A stretch of 40,428 bases of DNA from an uncultured Faecalicoccus sp. (GCA_902497095.1 CABVDD010000019.1:1-40428); one strand, 5' to 3'. Positions 15,956 through 24,750 are shown, counted from the first letter of the stretch. The notes: generated by a model not told the origin, from the sequence alone. A program made the numbers and translations.

Positions 15956-18109
15956 ATGGCGAAACAAGAGTTTCATTTAGATTTCTGTGGTCGGGGGATC
16001 ACAGTAGAAACTGGTGAGATTGCTAAGCAGGCTGATGGAGCAGTCATCGTACGTTATGGTGATACTGTTACTTTATCAACAGCTTGTGCATCGAATCAGG
16101 CAAAGGAAGGAATTGATTTCTTTCCGCTAACAGTTAGTTTTGAAGAAAAATTATACTCCGTTGGGAAAATACCAGGAGGTTTTTTACGAAGAGAAGGACG
16201 TCCTAGTGAACATGCGACTTTGACAGCACGTATGATCGATCGTCCGATTCGTCCTTTGTTTGCTGAAGGATTCCGTAACGAAGTTCAGGTTGTCAATACG
16301 GTTTTAAGCGTGGATCAAGATTATTCACCTGAAATGTCTGCTATGTTTGGGGCTAGTCTTGCACTATGCATCAGTGACATTCCTTTTAATGGGCCCATTG
16401 CAGGCGTCAAAGTAGGTCGTGTTAATGGAGAATTGATCTGTAATCCAACTGTAGAGCAGGCAGCAGCCAGCGATATTGATTTAACCGTAGCAGGTACCAG
16501 TAAAGCTTTGAATATGGTGGAAGCCGGCGCAAAGGAAGTCAGCGAAGAAGATATGCTTCAGGCATTGATGTTTGGTCATGAACAAATCAAGAAGCTTTGT
16601 GCATTCCAGGAAGAAATTGTGAAAGCATGTGGCAAAGAAAAGCGTGAAGTTGCTTTGTATACTGTAGATGAAGCTTTGGATAAAGAAGTTCGTGATCATT
16701 TTGAATCAAAAATTCGTGAAGCAGTTTCAATCAAAGAAAAATTAGAACGTTATGGCAAGATTGATGAACTGACAGAAGAAGCAGTAGAAATGATTTCTGC
16801 CAAAGAATATGAAACTGAAAAAGAATTGAATAATGCTGTAAAACAGACCAAAGAAATTTGTCACGGTATAGAAGCGGATGAAGTTCGTCGTTTGATCATT
16901 GAAGACAAGATTCGTCCAGATGGTCGTGCTATTGATGAAATTCGTCCATTAAATTCACAAGTAGATCTTTTACCAAGAGTTCATGGTTCCGCTTTGTTTA
17001 CACGTGGAGAAACTCAGGTTTTATCTACTACTACACTAGGGGCTATCAATGAAAATCAGATCATTGATGATTTAACAGAAGTAGAAGCAAAACGTTTCAT
17101 GCATCATTATAATTTCCCACCTTATTGCGTAGGTGAAACAGGACGTATGGGAAGTCCAGGTCGTCGTGAAATCGGACATGGTGCTTTAGGAGAGCGTGCA
17201 TTGCTTCAAGTATTGCCAAGCTTGGATGAATTCCCATATACAATTCGTACAGTAGCTGATGTCATGGAAAGTAATGGTTCTAGTTCTCAGGCAAGTATCT
17301 GTGCGGGAACTATGTCTTTGATGGCTGCCGGTGTACCAATTAAAGCGCCTGTAGCTGGTATTGCCATGGGATTGATCATGGACGATAACACAGGTAAATA
17401 TACAGTATTGACTGATATTCAGGGAATGGAAGATCACTTTGGTGATATGGACTTTAAAGTTGCCGGAACGAAAAATGGTATTACAGCTTTACAGATGGAT
17501 ATCAAAGTGACGGGTATCACAAAAGATATCTTTGAAGAAGCTTTGGCACAAGCGCATAAAGCTCGTCTTGAGATCTTGGAGAATATGTTAGCTTGTATTC
17601 CAGAACCAAGAAAAGAATTAAGCCCATATGCACCTAAGATTGCGATGATGAATATTGATCCAGACAAGATCAAAGATGTAATTGGTCCAGGTGGAAAGAT
17701 GATCAATGAGATCATTGCGGCTTGTGATAACGTGAAAATCGATATTGATGACGATGGTAAAGTGGTAATTTATCATCACGACTATGATACGATCAATAAG
17801 GCAAAAGAAATGATTTCCAACATTGTACGTGAAGCAAAAGTCGGAGATATTTATACCGCAACTGTTGTTCGTATTGAAAAATTTGGTGCTTTTGTCAATT
17901 TGTTTGGTAATACAGATGGTTTATTACATATTTCTAAGATTTCTCATCATCGTGTAGAAAAAGTAGAAGATGTATTAAAGATCGGGGATACGATCGATGT
18001 TAAGGTTACAGAAATTGATAACAAAGGACGTATCAATGTCAGTGCTAAGGCACTTCTTCCAAAACCAAAAGAAGAACCAAAAAAAGAACAGCCAGAAGAA
18101 ACAAAATAA
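15956..18109 (+). CDS. pnp: Polyribonucleotide nucleotidyltransferase (PNPase)
   Basis: PNPase degrades RNA phosphorolytically from the 3' end and joins the degradosome. At 717 residues it has normal length: two RNase PH-type domains (about 1-220 and 310-540) joined by a helical linker, then a KH domain with I-G-P-G-G-K-M-I-N-E-I (about 575) and an S1 domain (about 625-695, V-G-D-I-Y-T-A-T-V-V). The second PH domain keeps F-T-R-G-E-T-Q and the M-D-I-K-V-x-G-I region. A short K/E/P-rich tail ends the protein. AGAGAGG precedes ATG 15956. A terminator follows directly. Confidence 0.98.
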   Translation: MAKQEFHLDFCGRGITVETGEIAKQADGAVIVRYGDTVTLSTACASNQAKEGIDFFPLTVSFEEKLYSVGKIPGGFLRREGRPSEHATLTARMIDRPIRPLFAEGFRNEVQVVNTVLSVDQDYSPEMSAMFGASLALCISDIPFNGPIAGVKVGRVNGELICNPTVEQAAASDIDLTVAGTSKALNMVEAGAKEVSEEDMLQALMFGHEQIKKLCAFQEEIVKACGKEKREVALYTVDEALDKEVRDHFESKIREAVSIKEKLERYGKIDELTEEAVEMISAKEYETEKELNNAVKQTKEICHGIEADEVRRLIIEDKIRPDGRAIDEIRPLNSQVDLLPRVHGSALFTRGETQVLSTTTLGAINENQIIDDLTEVEAKRFMHHYNFPPYCVGETGRMGSPGRREIGHGALGERALLQVLPSLDEFPYTIRTVADVMESNGSSSQASICAGTMSLMAAGVPIKAPVAGIAMGLIMDDNTGKYTVLTDIQGMEDHFGDMDFKVAGTKNGITALQMDIKVTGITKDIFEEALAQAHKARLEILENMLACIPEPRKELSPYAPKIAMMNIDPDKIKDVIGPGGKMINEIIAACDNVKIDIDDDGKVVIYHHDYDTINKAKEMISNIVREAKVGDIYTATVVRIEKFGAFVNLFGNTDGLLHISKISHHRVEKVEDVLKIGDTIDVKVTEIDNKGRINVSAKALLPKPKEEPKKEQPEETK

Positions 18110-18136
18110 GGATTGCGTAATGCGATCCTTTTTTTG
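18108..18136 (+). terminator. Terminator of pnp
   Basis: AAGGATTGC (18108-18116) pairs with GCGATCCTT (18122-18130), one G-U pair, loop GTAAT, followed by T residues. The 170 bp from here to pepV show no gene. Confidence 0.88.
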
Positions 18137-18309
18137 TAATAAGTTTAAATTTTGTAAACATTTTTATTTTTTTTAAGGCGTAAAAGTAATGATGAATAGT
18201 GAACATTCTTAAATTTTTCTATATTTCTAAACTGCATTAGGGATATAATTATCATTCCTGTTTCTTGTCGATTTGAAATGTGATAAAATACCAAAGAGAG
18301 GTGGAACAT

Positions 18310-19686
18310 ATGGACTTTTTGAAATTTGCGAAAGAAAAACAAGAAGATTTTCTTAAAGATTTAAATACATTGGTTTCGATTGAATCAACACGTGATTTAT
18401 CAACACGTACTGATAATGCACCATTTGGTAAAAAATGCCGTGAGGCCTTGGATGCCATGTTAGAAATAGGAAAACGCGATGGATTTGTGACAAAAGATAT
18501 TGATGGATATGCCGGTGTTATTGAATATGGTGATCAAAAAGATACATTGGGTGTATTAGGTCATTTGGATATCGTACCTATTGGAGATGACTGGACAAAA
18601 GATCCTTTGAAAGTAACAGTAAATGACGGTTATGTCTTTGGACGAGGCGTAATGGATGATAAGGGGCCTGCTCTTGCCGCTTATTATGCACTTAAAATCA
18701 TTAAGGAACAAAACATTCCTTTAAATCGTCGTATCATGTTGATCACAGGTTGTGATGAGGAAAGTGGAATGGAATGTATGGACTATTATAAGGAACATGC
18801 AGAAATTCCTCAGATGGGTTTTGTACCAGATGCAGATTTCCCGGTTATTTACGGAGAAAAAGGTGGTTTGCATGTTGTTTTGGAATCTAATGATTCCACT
18901 GTGATACGATCTTTCCATGCCGGCAGCCGTCCTAATATCGTTATCGGTAAGGCTGATTGTACACTGAATGAAATCACTGAGAAACAAAAAGAAGAATTTG
19001 CTTATTACTGTAAAGTCAATGGTTTACAAGGATATATTGAAGGTAATACGATCCATATCGATGGCGTATTTGCTCATGCGGCCATGCCTTGGTTAGGTGT
19101 TAATGCGGCTGTACATATTTTAAATTTTGTTGGACAATCTTTTGATGATCAATTGGCAAAAGATTTATATCATATCTTACAAGATTGGCAAGGTAAACCG
19201 GTTGGAATCTACAAAAATGGTTTATACATGTCTTTCTTGACCATGAATACAGGTATTGTCGATATCGAAGATGGAAAAACACGTATTTTGATTGATATTC
19301 GTTATCCAAACGATACAGATGCCAAGACTGTTATGGAAGGTTTTGATACGACATGCGCATCATTGAAATCTAATATTCGTGCAATTATGGAAAGTGATTC
19401 AAAACCATTGTTTGTGGATCCTCAATCTAAACTCGTCACGGATTTGATGAGCGTATATCAAAAATATACAAAAGATACTTTCTCATGTGCTTTTACACTG
19501 GGAGGAGGCACATATGCCCGTAAGTTTGAAAACTTTGTTTCTTACGGACCTGTATTGCCAAATGAAGTTAAAACAACAGATCAGTTTGTTGGTGAATGTC
19601 ATCAAAGAGATGAAGGAATTAAATTGGAGAATCTGATACAGGCCATCGCAATTTATGCGGATGCGATCGTATCATTGTGTAGTTAA
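18310..19686 (+). CDS. pepV: M20-family dipeptidase, PepV/Sapep type
   Basis: A 458-residue cytoplasmic zinc peptidase that would cleave dipeptides and other short peptides. Metal-site motifs are visible: G-H-L-D-I-V-P with His85 and Asp87, G-R-G-V-M-D-D-K-G-P (about 113-122), D-E-E-S-G (about 152-156) and P-D-A-D-F-P (about 173-178); the lid domain lies between about 185 and 350. The C-terminal G-G-G-T-Y-A-R is typical of the PepV/Sapep subgroup. ATG 18310 follows GAGAGGTGG; a start 30 bases upstream lies in the likely promoter (TAAAAT at 18284-18289) and is rejected. trmB follows after 2 bp. Confidence 0.93.
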   Translation: MDFLKFAKEKQEDFLKDLNTLVSIESTRDLSTRTDNAPFGKKCREALDAMLEIGKRDGFVTKDIDGYAGVIEYGDQKDTLGVLGHLDIVPIGDDWTKDPLKVTVNDGYVFGRGVMDDKGPALAAYYALKIIKEQNIPLNRRIMLITGCDEESGMECMDYYKEHAEIPQMGFVPDADFPVIYGEKGGLHVVLESNDSTVIRSFHAGSRPNIVIGKADCTLNEITEKQKEEFAYYCKVNGLQGYIEGNTIHIDGVFAHAAMPWLGVNAAVHILNFVGQSFDDQLAKDLYHILQDWQGKPVGIYKNGLYMSFLTMNTGIVDIEDGKTRILIDIRYPNDTDAKTVMEGFDTTCASLKSNIRAIMESDSKPLFVDPQSKLVTDLMSVYQKYTKDTFSCAFTLGGGTYARKFENFVSYGPVLPNEVKTTDQFVGECHQRDEGIKLENLIQAIAIYADAIVSLCS

Positions 19687-19688
19687 TT

Positions 19689-20339
19689 ATGCGGATGCGA
19701 AAAGTTAAGTGGGCTGTAGAATATTTATCGAACAGCCAGAAGCTTGTCAAGAAACCAGAAGAGAGAAAGTCTTTATGGAAAGGGCAATATCATCTGCTTC
19801 ATGTAGAAATTGGCTGTGGCAAGGGAAACTATTCTTTAGAGATGGCACGTAAATATCCAAATGAACTATTTGTAGCTATCGAAAAAAATGAAAGTGCTGC
19901 AGGAATTGCGGCTAAAAAAATTGATGAAGCTGCCGATGTTACTAACTTATTATTGATCCATGGGGATGCATCGTTGATCGATACCTGGTTTGCCAAAGGG
20001 GAAGTGGATATTCTTCACTTAAACTTTAGTGATCCATGGCCAAAAAAACGATATGCGAAAAGAAGACTGAGCAGTGCTTCTTTTCTGCAACAATATCAGT
20101 CTATTTTATCGAAACAAGGGCAGATTCAAATGAAAACAGATAATGAGAAATTATTCGAATATTCTGTTTTAGAATTTTTAAAGGCTGGTTTTATACTTGA
20201 TGATATTTGCGTTAATTATAGAAGAGAGCCTCATGAAGAAGATGCGATTACAGAATATGAAGAAAAGTTCATTGCGAATGGACAGCCTATATATCGTTGT
20301 GTGTTAAAGAAGGAGAATGAAAATGAAACAGATTCATAA
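19689..20339 (+). CDS. trmB: tRNA (guanine-N7-)-methyltransferase
   Basis: TrmB makes m7G46 in tRNA using SAM. The 216-residue protein begins M-R-M-R-K-V-K-W-A, close to the family start M-R-x-R-x-x-x-W-A, which supports ATG 19689 over the in-frame ATG six bases later. The SAM-binding strand V-E-I-G-C-G-K-G-N-Y (about 37-46) and the tRNA-contact motif N-F-S-D-P-W-P-K-K-R-Y-A-K-R-R-L (about 114-129) are diagnostic. It sits 2 bp after pepV without a clear ribosome binding site, so coupling is likely; the end overlaps the thioredoxin-like gene. Confidence 0.96.
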   Translation: MRMRKVKWAVEYLSNSQKLVKKPEERKSLWKGQYHLLHVEIGCGKGNYSLEMARKYPNELFVAIEKNESAAGIAAKKIDEAADVTNLLLIHGDASLIDTWFAKGEVDILHLNFSDPWPKKRYAKRRLSSASFLQQYQSILSKQGQIQMKTDNEKLFEYSVLEFLKAGFILDDICVNYRREPHEEDAITEYEEKFIANGQPIYRCVLKKENENETDS

Positions 20340-20652
20340 TGAACAAGAATTTAATGCGGCAATTCAAAGTGAAAAGATCAGCGTCATTTTATTTACAACA
20401 AAATGGTGTGGAGACTGTATGTTTATTAAACCTTTTATGCCAAGTGTAGAAGCTGCTTATGAAGCTTATGATTTTTACGAAATTGATCGTGATGAAATGA
20501 TGGATTTGGCTCAAAAACTTGAAATTATGGGTATTCCAAGCTTTGTAAGTTTTAAAAATGGAAAAGAAGTTTCTCGTTTTGTCTCATCACTTCGAAAGAC
20601 AAGACCGGAAATTGAAGCATATCTGGATGCGTTAAAAGATGTGGGGGAATAA
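20323..20652 (+). CDS. Thioredoxin-family protein
   Basis: A 109-residue cytoplasmic thioredoxin-fold protein with the redox motif W-C-G-D-C (residues about 26-30) and the cis-proline segment M-G-I-P-S. It differs from canonical thioredoxin (W-C-G-P-C) at the fourth motif position, which shifts redox potential in known relatives. ATG 20323 is preferred because it is 7 bases after AGGAG; the in-frame ATG at 20317 touches that site. The gene overlaps the end of trmB by 17 bases, and the following unknown gene starts 2 bp after its stop, so all are probably cotranscribed from pepV onward to murC. Confidence 0.9.
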   Translation: MKQIHNEQEFNAAIQSEKISVILFTTKWCGDCMFIKPFMPSVEAAYEAYDFYEIDRDEMMDLAQKLEIMGIPSFVSFKNGKEVSRFVSSLRKTRPEIEAYLDALKDVGE

Positions 20653-20654
20653 AC

Positions 20655-21296
20655 ATGTTTAAAGACTTAATGCAAGCAATTTTTACAGAAGAAGTAGAAC
20701 CTGAAGAAGAAACAAATGAATCTGTGCAAAAAGAAGAAACACCAGAACCAAAAAAAGAGGTGCAACAGCCACAAGAATCTACTTTTGTAGAGCCTCAGAT
20801 TCGTTTAGATGCGCCAGAAGAAGATATACAAATTGCGAATTTTGGACAAACACCAGCAAGTACAAAACCAAAGAATACGATCTTTACTGGTTTGGATGTA
20901 GACAGTGTGGCTAGTGAAGAACCACGTCCAAGAAAAAAGGTATATCATTTTGATCGTTCAAAAACAAAGAAGGTACGTCGTACACAGGAAGATTTGGAAT
21001 ATACGCCGATCATCTCTCCAATCTTTGGAAATATGGAAGAATCAAAGAAAGATACTTCAAAAGTGCATAATGCGATCGATTTAAATAAACCGGAACAATT
21101 AGAAGATTATATGACCGTTCTTTCTCCAATGTATGGTGATAGACCAGAAAGTGCTCCTGTTGTACAAAATATACCGAAGATGGAACCTGTACAAAAAGAA
21201 AACAAGAAAAAAGATCGTGGCTATTCTTTAGATGCTATGCTGGAAAAACCGGAAAAGAAAGAAAACAAACAAGCAACTTTGTTTTCAAAAGACTGA
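20655..21296 (+). CDS. Uncharacterised charged, probably disordered protein with S-P-x-[FY]-G repeats
   Basis: I do not recognise a named family. The 213-residue protein starts with a short amphipathic-looking helix (M-F-K-D-L-M-Q-A-I-F), then a long E/P/K-rich low-complexity region (about 11-75), a basic patch R-P-R-K-K-V-Y-H-F-D-R (about 85-96), and two related short motifs: T-P-I-I-S-P-I-F-G-N (about 115-124) and T-V-L-S-P-M-Y-G-D (about 152-160). There is no signal peptide or membrane span. It sits between a thioredoxin-like gene and murC, 2 bp and about 15 bp away, so it belongs to the same transcription unit. A scaffold or regulatory role near cell-wall synthesis is only a guess from context. 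Confidence 0.75.
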   Translation: MFKDLMQAIFTEEVEPEEETNESVQKEETPEPKKEVQQPQESTFVEPQIRLDAPEEDIQIANFGQTPASTKPKNTIFTGLDVDSVASEEPRPRKKVYHFDRSKTKKVRRTQEDLEYTPIISPIFGNMEESKKDTSKVHNAIDLNKPEQLEDYMTVLSPMYGDRPESAPVVQNIPKMEPVQKENKKKDRGYSLDAMLEKPEKKENKQATLFSKD

Positions 21297-21311
21297 TTTG
21301 AGGTGAGTCAA

Positions 21312-22622
21312 GTGGCTTATCATTTTATCGGTATCAAAGGAACAGGGATGGCAGCTTTAGCGGGTATTCTTTATGATGAACATAAAGAAGTAACAGGAAG
21401 CGATATTGAAAAATACATTTTCACACAAGATGAATTAGAAAAAAGAGGCATTCCGATTACTACTTTTGACGCCAGTCATATTAAAGATCATGATATTTGT
21501 ATTATTGGACTTTCATTTGATCAAAGCAATCCAGAAGTAAAAGCGGCTATTGAAAATCCAACAGTAGAAACTTATTACTATAATGAGTATCTTGGAAAGC
21601 TATTGGAATCTTATACATCAATTAGTGTAGCGGGTACACATGGAAAATCTACTACAACCGGGATACTTGGACATGTGTTGCCAAGTTATTTGCCAACGGG
21701 CTATTTAATTGGTGACGGGCATGGACATATGCCATCGGATGCAAACTATTTCGTATTAGAATCATGTGAATTTCAAAGGCATTTTTTGGCGTATCATCCA
21801 GATTATGCTCTGATTACCAATATTGAGTTGGATCATGTGGATTATTACAAAGATATGAATGATTATTTAGATGCTTTTCAATCATTTGTTTATCAAGTTA
21901 AAAAACATTGCGTAATCTATGGTGATGATCCATATCTACCTAAACTTTCATATGATACACCGGTTACTACATATGGATTAAAAGACGGAAATGATTACCA
22001 AGCTATAAACGTTGAACAAGGCCCTTTTGGAATGCATTTTGATTGTGTGCATCAGGGTAAGGTTCTAGCACATATTGAACTTACAGAAGTAGGAGATCCT
22101 TTTCTTCAAGATGCATTGGGTTGTTTTGCACTATGCCATATACTAGGTATGCCAGTTGAAGATATTGTTGATGGATTAAAGACGTATCAGGGGATTGCGC
22201 GTCGTTTTGTAATTGAAGAAATCAATGATAGTGTCTTGATTGATGATTATGCCCATCATCCAACCGCCATTCGATATATGATTGATTCGGCTCGCAAGAA
22301 ATATCCTGGAAAAAAAGTAATTGCGTTATATAAGCCGGATCGGTATTCCAGACTTCAATATTTTCTTCATGATTTTGCGGATAGTTTAAATACGGCTGAT
22401 CAGGTTGTATTGTGTGATTTTCCAAAAAATGCGCAAAGAGAAGATGAAACAATTACTGTTTCGATTCAAGATCTTTTAGAGCTTTGTGAGAATTCTGTTT
22501 TATTGGACATTGATCAAAAATCGGCTGAGACTTTAAAGAAAATGGGACCGGCTGTTTACGTCTTTATGTCTAGTAAAGATATATATTTGTTAAAAGATAA
22601 ATTATCAGACCTTTTAAAATAG
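21312..22622 (+). CDS. murC: UDP-N-acetylmuramate--L-alanine ligase
   Basis: MurC adds L-alanine to UDP-MurNAc, the first peptide step of peptidoglycan synthesis, in the cytoplasm. From GTG 21312 the 436-residue product begins M-A-Y-H-F-I-G-I-K-G-T-G-M, the family N-terminus; GAGGTGAG at 21299-21306 gives proper spacing, whereas the in-frame GTG at 21303 lies within that site. The ATP loop G-T-H-G-K-S-T-T (about 107-114), N-I-E-L-D-H-V-D (about 174-181) and D-D-Y-A-H-H-P-T-A (about 311-319) mark the Mur ligase domains. It ends an operon and is followed by a terminator. Next to it lie ytxG/ytxH-like genes, as in Bacillus. Confidence 0.97.
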   Translation: MAYHFIGIKGTGMAALAGILYDEHKEVTGSDIEKYIFTQDELEKRGIPITTFDASHIKDHDICIIGLSFDQSNPEVKAAIENPTVETYYYNEYLGKLLESYTSISVAGTHGKSTTTGILGHVLPSYLPTGYLIGDGHGHMPSDANYFVLESCEFQRHFLAYHPDYALITNIELDHVDYYKDMNDYLDAFQSFVYQVKKHCVIYGDDPYLPKLSYDTPVTTYGLKDGNDYQAINVEQGPFGMHFDCVHQGKVLAHIELTEVGDPFLQDALGCFALCHILGMPVEDIVDGLKTYQGIARRFVIEEINDSVLIDDYAHHPTAIRYMIDSARKKYPGKKVIALYKPDRYSRLQYFLHDFADSLNTADQVVLCDFPKNAQREDETITVSIQDLLELCENSVLLDIDQKSAETLKKMGPAVYVFMSSKDIYLLKDKLSDLLK

Positions 22623-22630
22623 TTTACTTT

Positions 22631-22654
22631 AGACGCCATTATGGTGTCTTTTTT
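22631..22654 (+). terminator. Terminator of murC
   Basis: AGACGCCA (22631-22638) pairs with TGGTGTCT (22642-22649), one G-U pair, loop TTA, followed by a T run. Confidence 0.88.
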
Positions 22655-22670
22655 CTACTCGAGAGAGTAT

Positions 22671-22704
22671 TTAAAGCGTTTTCAAAATTATGAAAATTTT
22701 TTCA
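22671..22704 (+). promoter_or_regulatory. Two cre-like palindromes upstream of the ytxG-ytxH-ccpA-like operon
   Basis: TTAAAGCGTTTTCA at 22671-22684 matches the catabolite-responsive element consensus (WTGNAARCGNWWWCA) except for one base (T for G). TGAAAATTTTTTCA at 22691-22704 has the same half-sites without the central CG. Their centres are exactly 20 bp apart, and they lie just upstream of the promoter at 22713-22741. A LacI-family, CcpA-like gene is the third gene of the operon, so autoregulation is plausible. Matching is by eye. Confidence 0.55.
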
Positions 22705-22712
22705 AAAAGAAA

Positions 22713-22741
22713 TGGTCAACCTTCTTTTGAAATGATATAAT
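22713..22741 (+). promoter_or_regulatory. Promoter of the ytxG-ytxH-ccpA-like operon
   Basis: TGGTCA (22713-22718) and TATAAT (22736-22741) are 17 bp apart, shortly before the TTG start at 22759. Confidence 0.65.
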
Positions 22742-22758
22742 GATTCTGAGGTGATATT

Positions 22759-23133
22759 TTGACTGTGAATGAATTTTTTTCTACGATTGCGATGGTTGCG
22801 GGATGGATTTTACCTGTATTAGGAGTTGTCGTCCTTGTCTATATTATTTTAATTTTAAAAGAACTTTTACAAACAGTAAAAAGTGCTACAAAAACATTGG
22901 ATACAACAGAGCAGCAGATACGTAAACTGGATGCACCTCTTTCTACAGCAGAAAACATTTCACACACGATTGATGAAGTTCATGAAACAACGAAGAAAGC
23001 AGTTAAAACAGCCGCTAATACAGTTGTTAAGAATGTAGATCAGATCAAAAACTGGGTCAATACTAAAAAGAACTCAGTCATGGATACAGAACCTGTAGTA
23101 GATACAGCATCAAATAAGGAGGATGAATCATGA
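22759..23133 (+). CDS. DUF948 (YtxG-like) membrane protein
   Basis: A 124-residue protein with one N-terminal membrane segment (about residues 11-33) followed by a long polar helix rich in T, K and E that looks like a coiled coil, matching the DUF948/YtxG pattern of general-stress-linked envelope proteins. The TTG at 22759 follows GAGGTGA at 22748-22754; a GTG two codons later is an alternative. It overlaps the next gene by four bases. The order murC, ytxG-like, ytxH-like, ccpA-like mirrors Bacillus. Function of the family is not established. Confidence 0.8.
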   Translation: MTVNEFFSTIAMVAGWILPVLGVVVLVYIILILKELLQTVKSATKTLDTTEQQIRKLDAPLSTAENISHTIDEVHETTKKAVKTAANTVVKNVDQIKNWVNTKKNSVMDTEPVVDTASNKEDES

Positions 23134-23711
23134 GTGATGAAAACAAAAGTGCTGAAGTTGTTCAGGAATTAGAAGATGAGGCAATGAATCAACTGGAGAC
23201 GCTAAAAGAAGAAAACAACAAAGAGAATGATGAAGTCATTCAAGATGCCAAGGAAAAAATCAAGGCAATTTTTGAAGATCTTCAAACATGGATCAAAGAA
23301 AATACGGAACCGGAAAAAGTTAAAGAAGGTCTGAATAAAGCTAAAGAAGATACACTAAAAGTATTAAAAGCTACTAAAGAAAAAGCTATTGAAATCAGTA
23401 ATTCAGAGCAGTTTAAAAATACGATTTCTGCCGGAAAAGATTTTTTACTGGGTGCAGGGACTTTGATTGGAGATGGTTTAAAAGCCGGTGCTGATGCATT
23501 GATGAAAAATGATAATATTAGAAATTTTGTGAATACTGCTGATGAAAAATTAGATGTTCTCAGGGAAAGTGAAGGTTTAAAAAATGCAGTAGATTCTGCA
23601 GAGCAAATCTCATTGAAAGTAGGAGATACGGTGTTTAATGGTATTCGTAAATTCTTGGATAAAAAAGATCGTACGAATTCCGAATCGAAGATAGAGGAGG
23701 ATGAAGAATAA
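23130..23711 (+). CDS. YtxH-position, amphipathic-helix-rich uncharacterised protein
   Basis: The 193-residue product is highly charged (E/K), with long predicted helices and a weakly hydrophobic G/A-rich centre (about 103-122: G-K-D-F-L-L-G-A-G-T-L-I-G-D-G-L-K-A-G-A). It has no cysteines and no clear signal peptide. Its composition and position after a DUF948 gene suggest a YtxH-like or apolipoprotein-like membrane-surface protein, but sequence identity to YtxH cannot be judged here. It starts inside the upstream gene (ATGA overlap) with GGAGGATGA as ribosome binding site, and the CcpA-like gene starts 3 bp after its stop. Confidence 0.7.
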   Translation: MSDENKSAEVVQELEDEAMNQLETLKEENNKENDEVIQDAKEKIKAIFEDLQTWIKENTEPEKVKEGLNKAKEDTLKVLKATKEKAIEISNSEQFKNTISAGKDFLLGAGTLIGDGLKAGADALMKNDNIRNFVNTADEKLDVLRESEGLKNAVDSAEQISLKVGDTVFNGIRKFLDKKDRTNSESKIEEDEE

Positions 23712-23714
23712 AAT

Positions 23715-24722
23715 ATGAAACGTATAACGATTTACGATGTAGCTAAGGAAGCGGATGTATCTTTAGCTACGGTCAGTCGAGTCATAAATGACAGCAATGT
23801 GGTTCGTGAAGATACAAAACAAAGAGTACAGGAAGCTATTGAAAAGCTAGGTTATAAACCTAATGCCATTGCGCAGGGACTGGCATTATCCAAAACGACG
23901 ACCGTATCGATTGTCATGAGTGAAAAGCTGTTTGCTTATAATGGAAAAATTTTAAATGGGCTCATGGATGTGGCAAAAATTTATAACTATAACATTATGT
24001 TCCACACCACTTCAAAAGGCATCTCAAAAATGCAGGATGTCATCGAGTCCATAATTAAATCACATGTAGATGGAGTTATCTTATTCAATGATAATTTCTC
24101 TGAAGATGAGATGGAAGTCTTACAGGAATACCAGATTCCAATGGTTGTTGTAGGATCTTTGTTGCCGGAAACTAAAGTCAGCAATGTTGGAAATGTCTAT
24201 GTTGATTTTGAGAAGATGGCTTATGAAATGGTCAATGAGCTATTTGATAAGGGAATCACTGATATTTCTTTAGTAGAAGATAAGTTGAATTTGAGTATGA
24301 TGGAGCAGATGCGTTCTGGTATTGAACGAGCATTCCATGATCATGATACAGAATTTAAAAAGTATATATCTTATGATGAGACTTACAAAAGCTCTTATAA
24401 TTTCTTAACAGAATATTTTAAGACAAATAAGCCAAGTCAATTTGTATTTACATTTAGGGATTCACAAGCTATTGCGGTATTAAATTCATGTCAGGAAGCA
24501 GGTTATAAAATACCGGATGATTGCCAGCTTGTTTGTGTTCTAAATAATAAGTATCTTTCTATGACTCGTCCTAACATTTCAACGTTCAATATTCCAGAGT
24601 ATGATATGGGTGCCGTATCTATGCGTTTATTGACGAAAATGTTAGTTGATGATGAATCGGTACGTGAAAACAAAAGTATAGAATTAGGATATTCCTTTAT
24701 TCCAAAAGGAACTACTAAATAA
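23715..24722 (+). CDS. ccpA: LacI-family regulator, probable catabolite control protein CcpA
   Basis: A 335-residue LacI/GalR protein. The N-terminal HTH (residues 2-57) reads I-T-I-Y-D-V-A-K-E-A-D-V-S-L-A-T-V-S-R-V-I-N, including the V-S-x-A-T-V-S-R-V-I-N helix and the hinge N-A-I-A-Q-G-L-A; a periplasmic-binding-like effector domain follows. Calling it CcpA rests on the murC-ytxG-ytxH-ccpA synteny with Bacillus, the CcpA-like HTH, and cre-like boxes before its operon. Its core is fairly divergent (for example around the first core strand, V-S-I-V-M-S), so binding of HPr-Ser-P is not assured. Another sugar-responsive LacI protein is the alternative. A strong terminator follows. Confidence 0.75.
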   Translation: MKRITIYDVAKEADVSLATVSRVINDSNVVREDTKQRVQEAIEKLGYKPNAIAQGLALSKTTTVSIVMSEKLFAYNGKILNGLMDVAKIYNYNIMFHTTSKGISKMQDVIESIIKSHVDGVILFNDNFSEDEMEVLQEYQIPMVVVGSLLPETKVSNVGNVYVDFEKMAYEMVNELFDKGITDISLVEDKLNLSMMEQMRSGIERAFHDHDTEFKKYISYDETYKSSYNFLTEYFKTNKPSQFVFTFRDSQAIAVLNSCQEAGYKIPDDCQLVCVLNNKYLSMTRPNISTFNIPEYDMGAVSMRLLTKMLVDDESVRENKSIELGYSFIPKGTTK

Positions 24723-24750
24723 GGACTATAGGATTTTATAGTCCTTTTTT
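24721..24750 (+). terminator. Terminator of the ccpA-like operon
   Basis: AAGGACTATA (24721-24730) pairs perfectly with TATAGTCCTT (24737-24746), 10 bp, loop GGATTT, then a T run. Confidence 0.92.

Noticed and set aside
17186..17715. Minus-strand frames inside pnp
   Set aside because: Shadows of a strongly conserved gene, with no start signals of their own.
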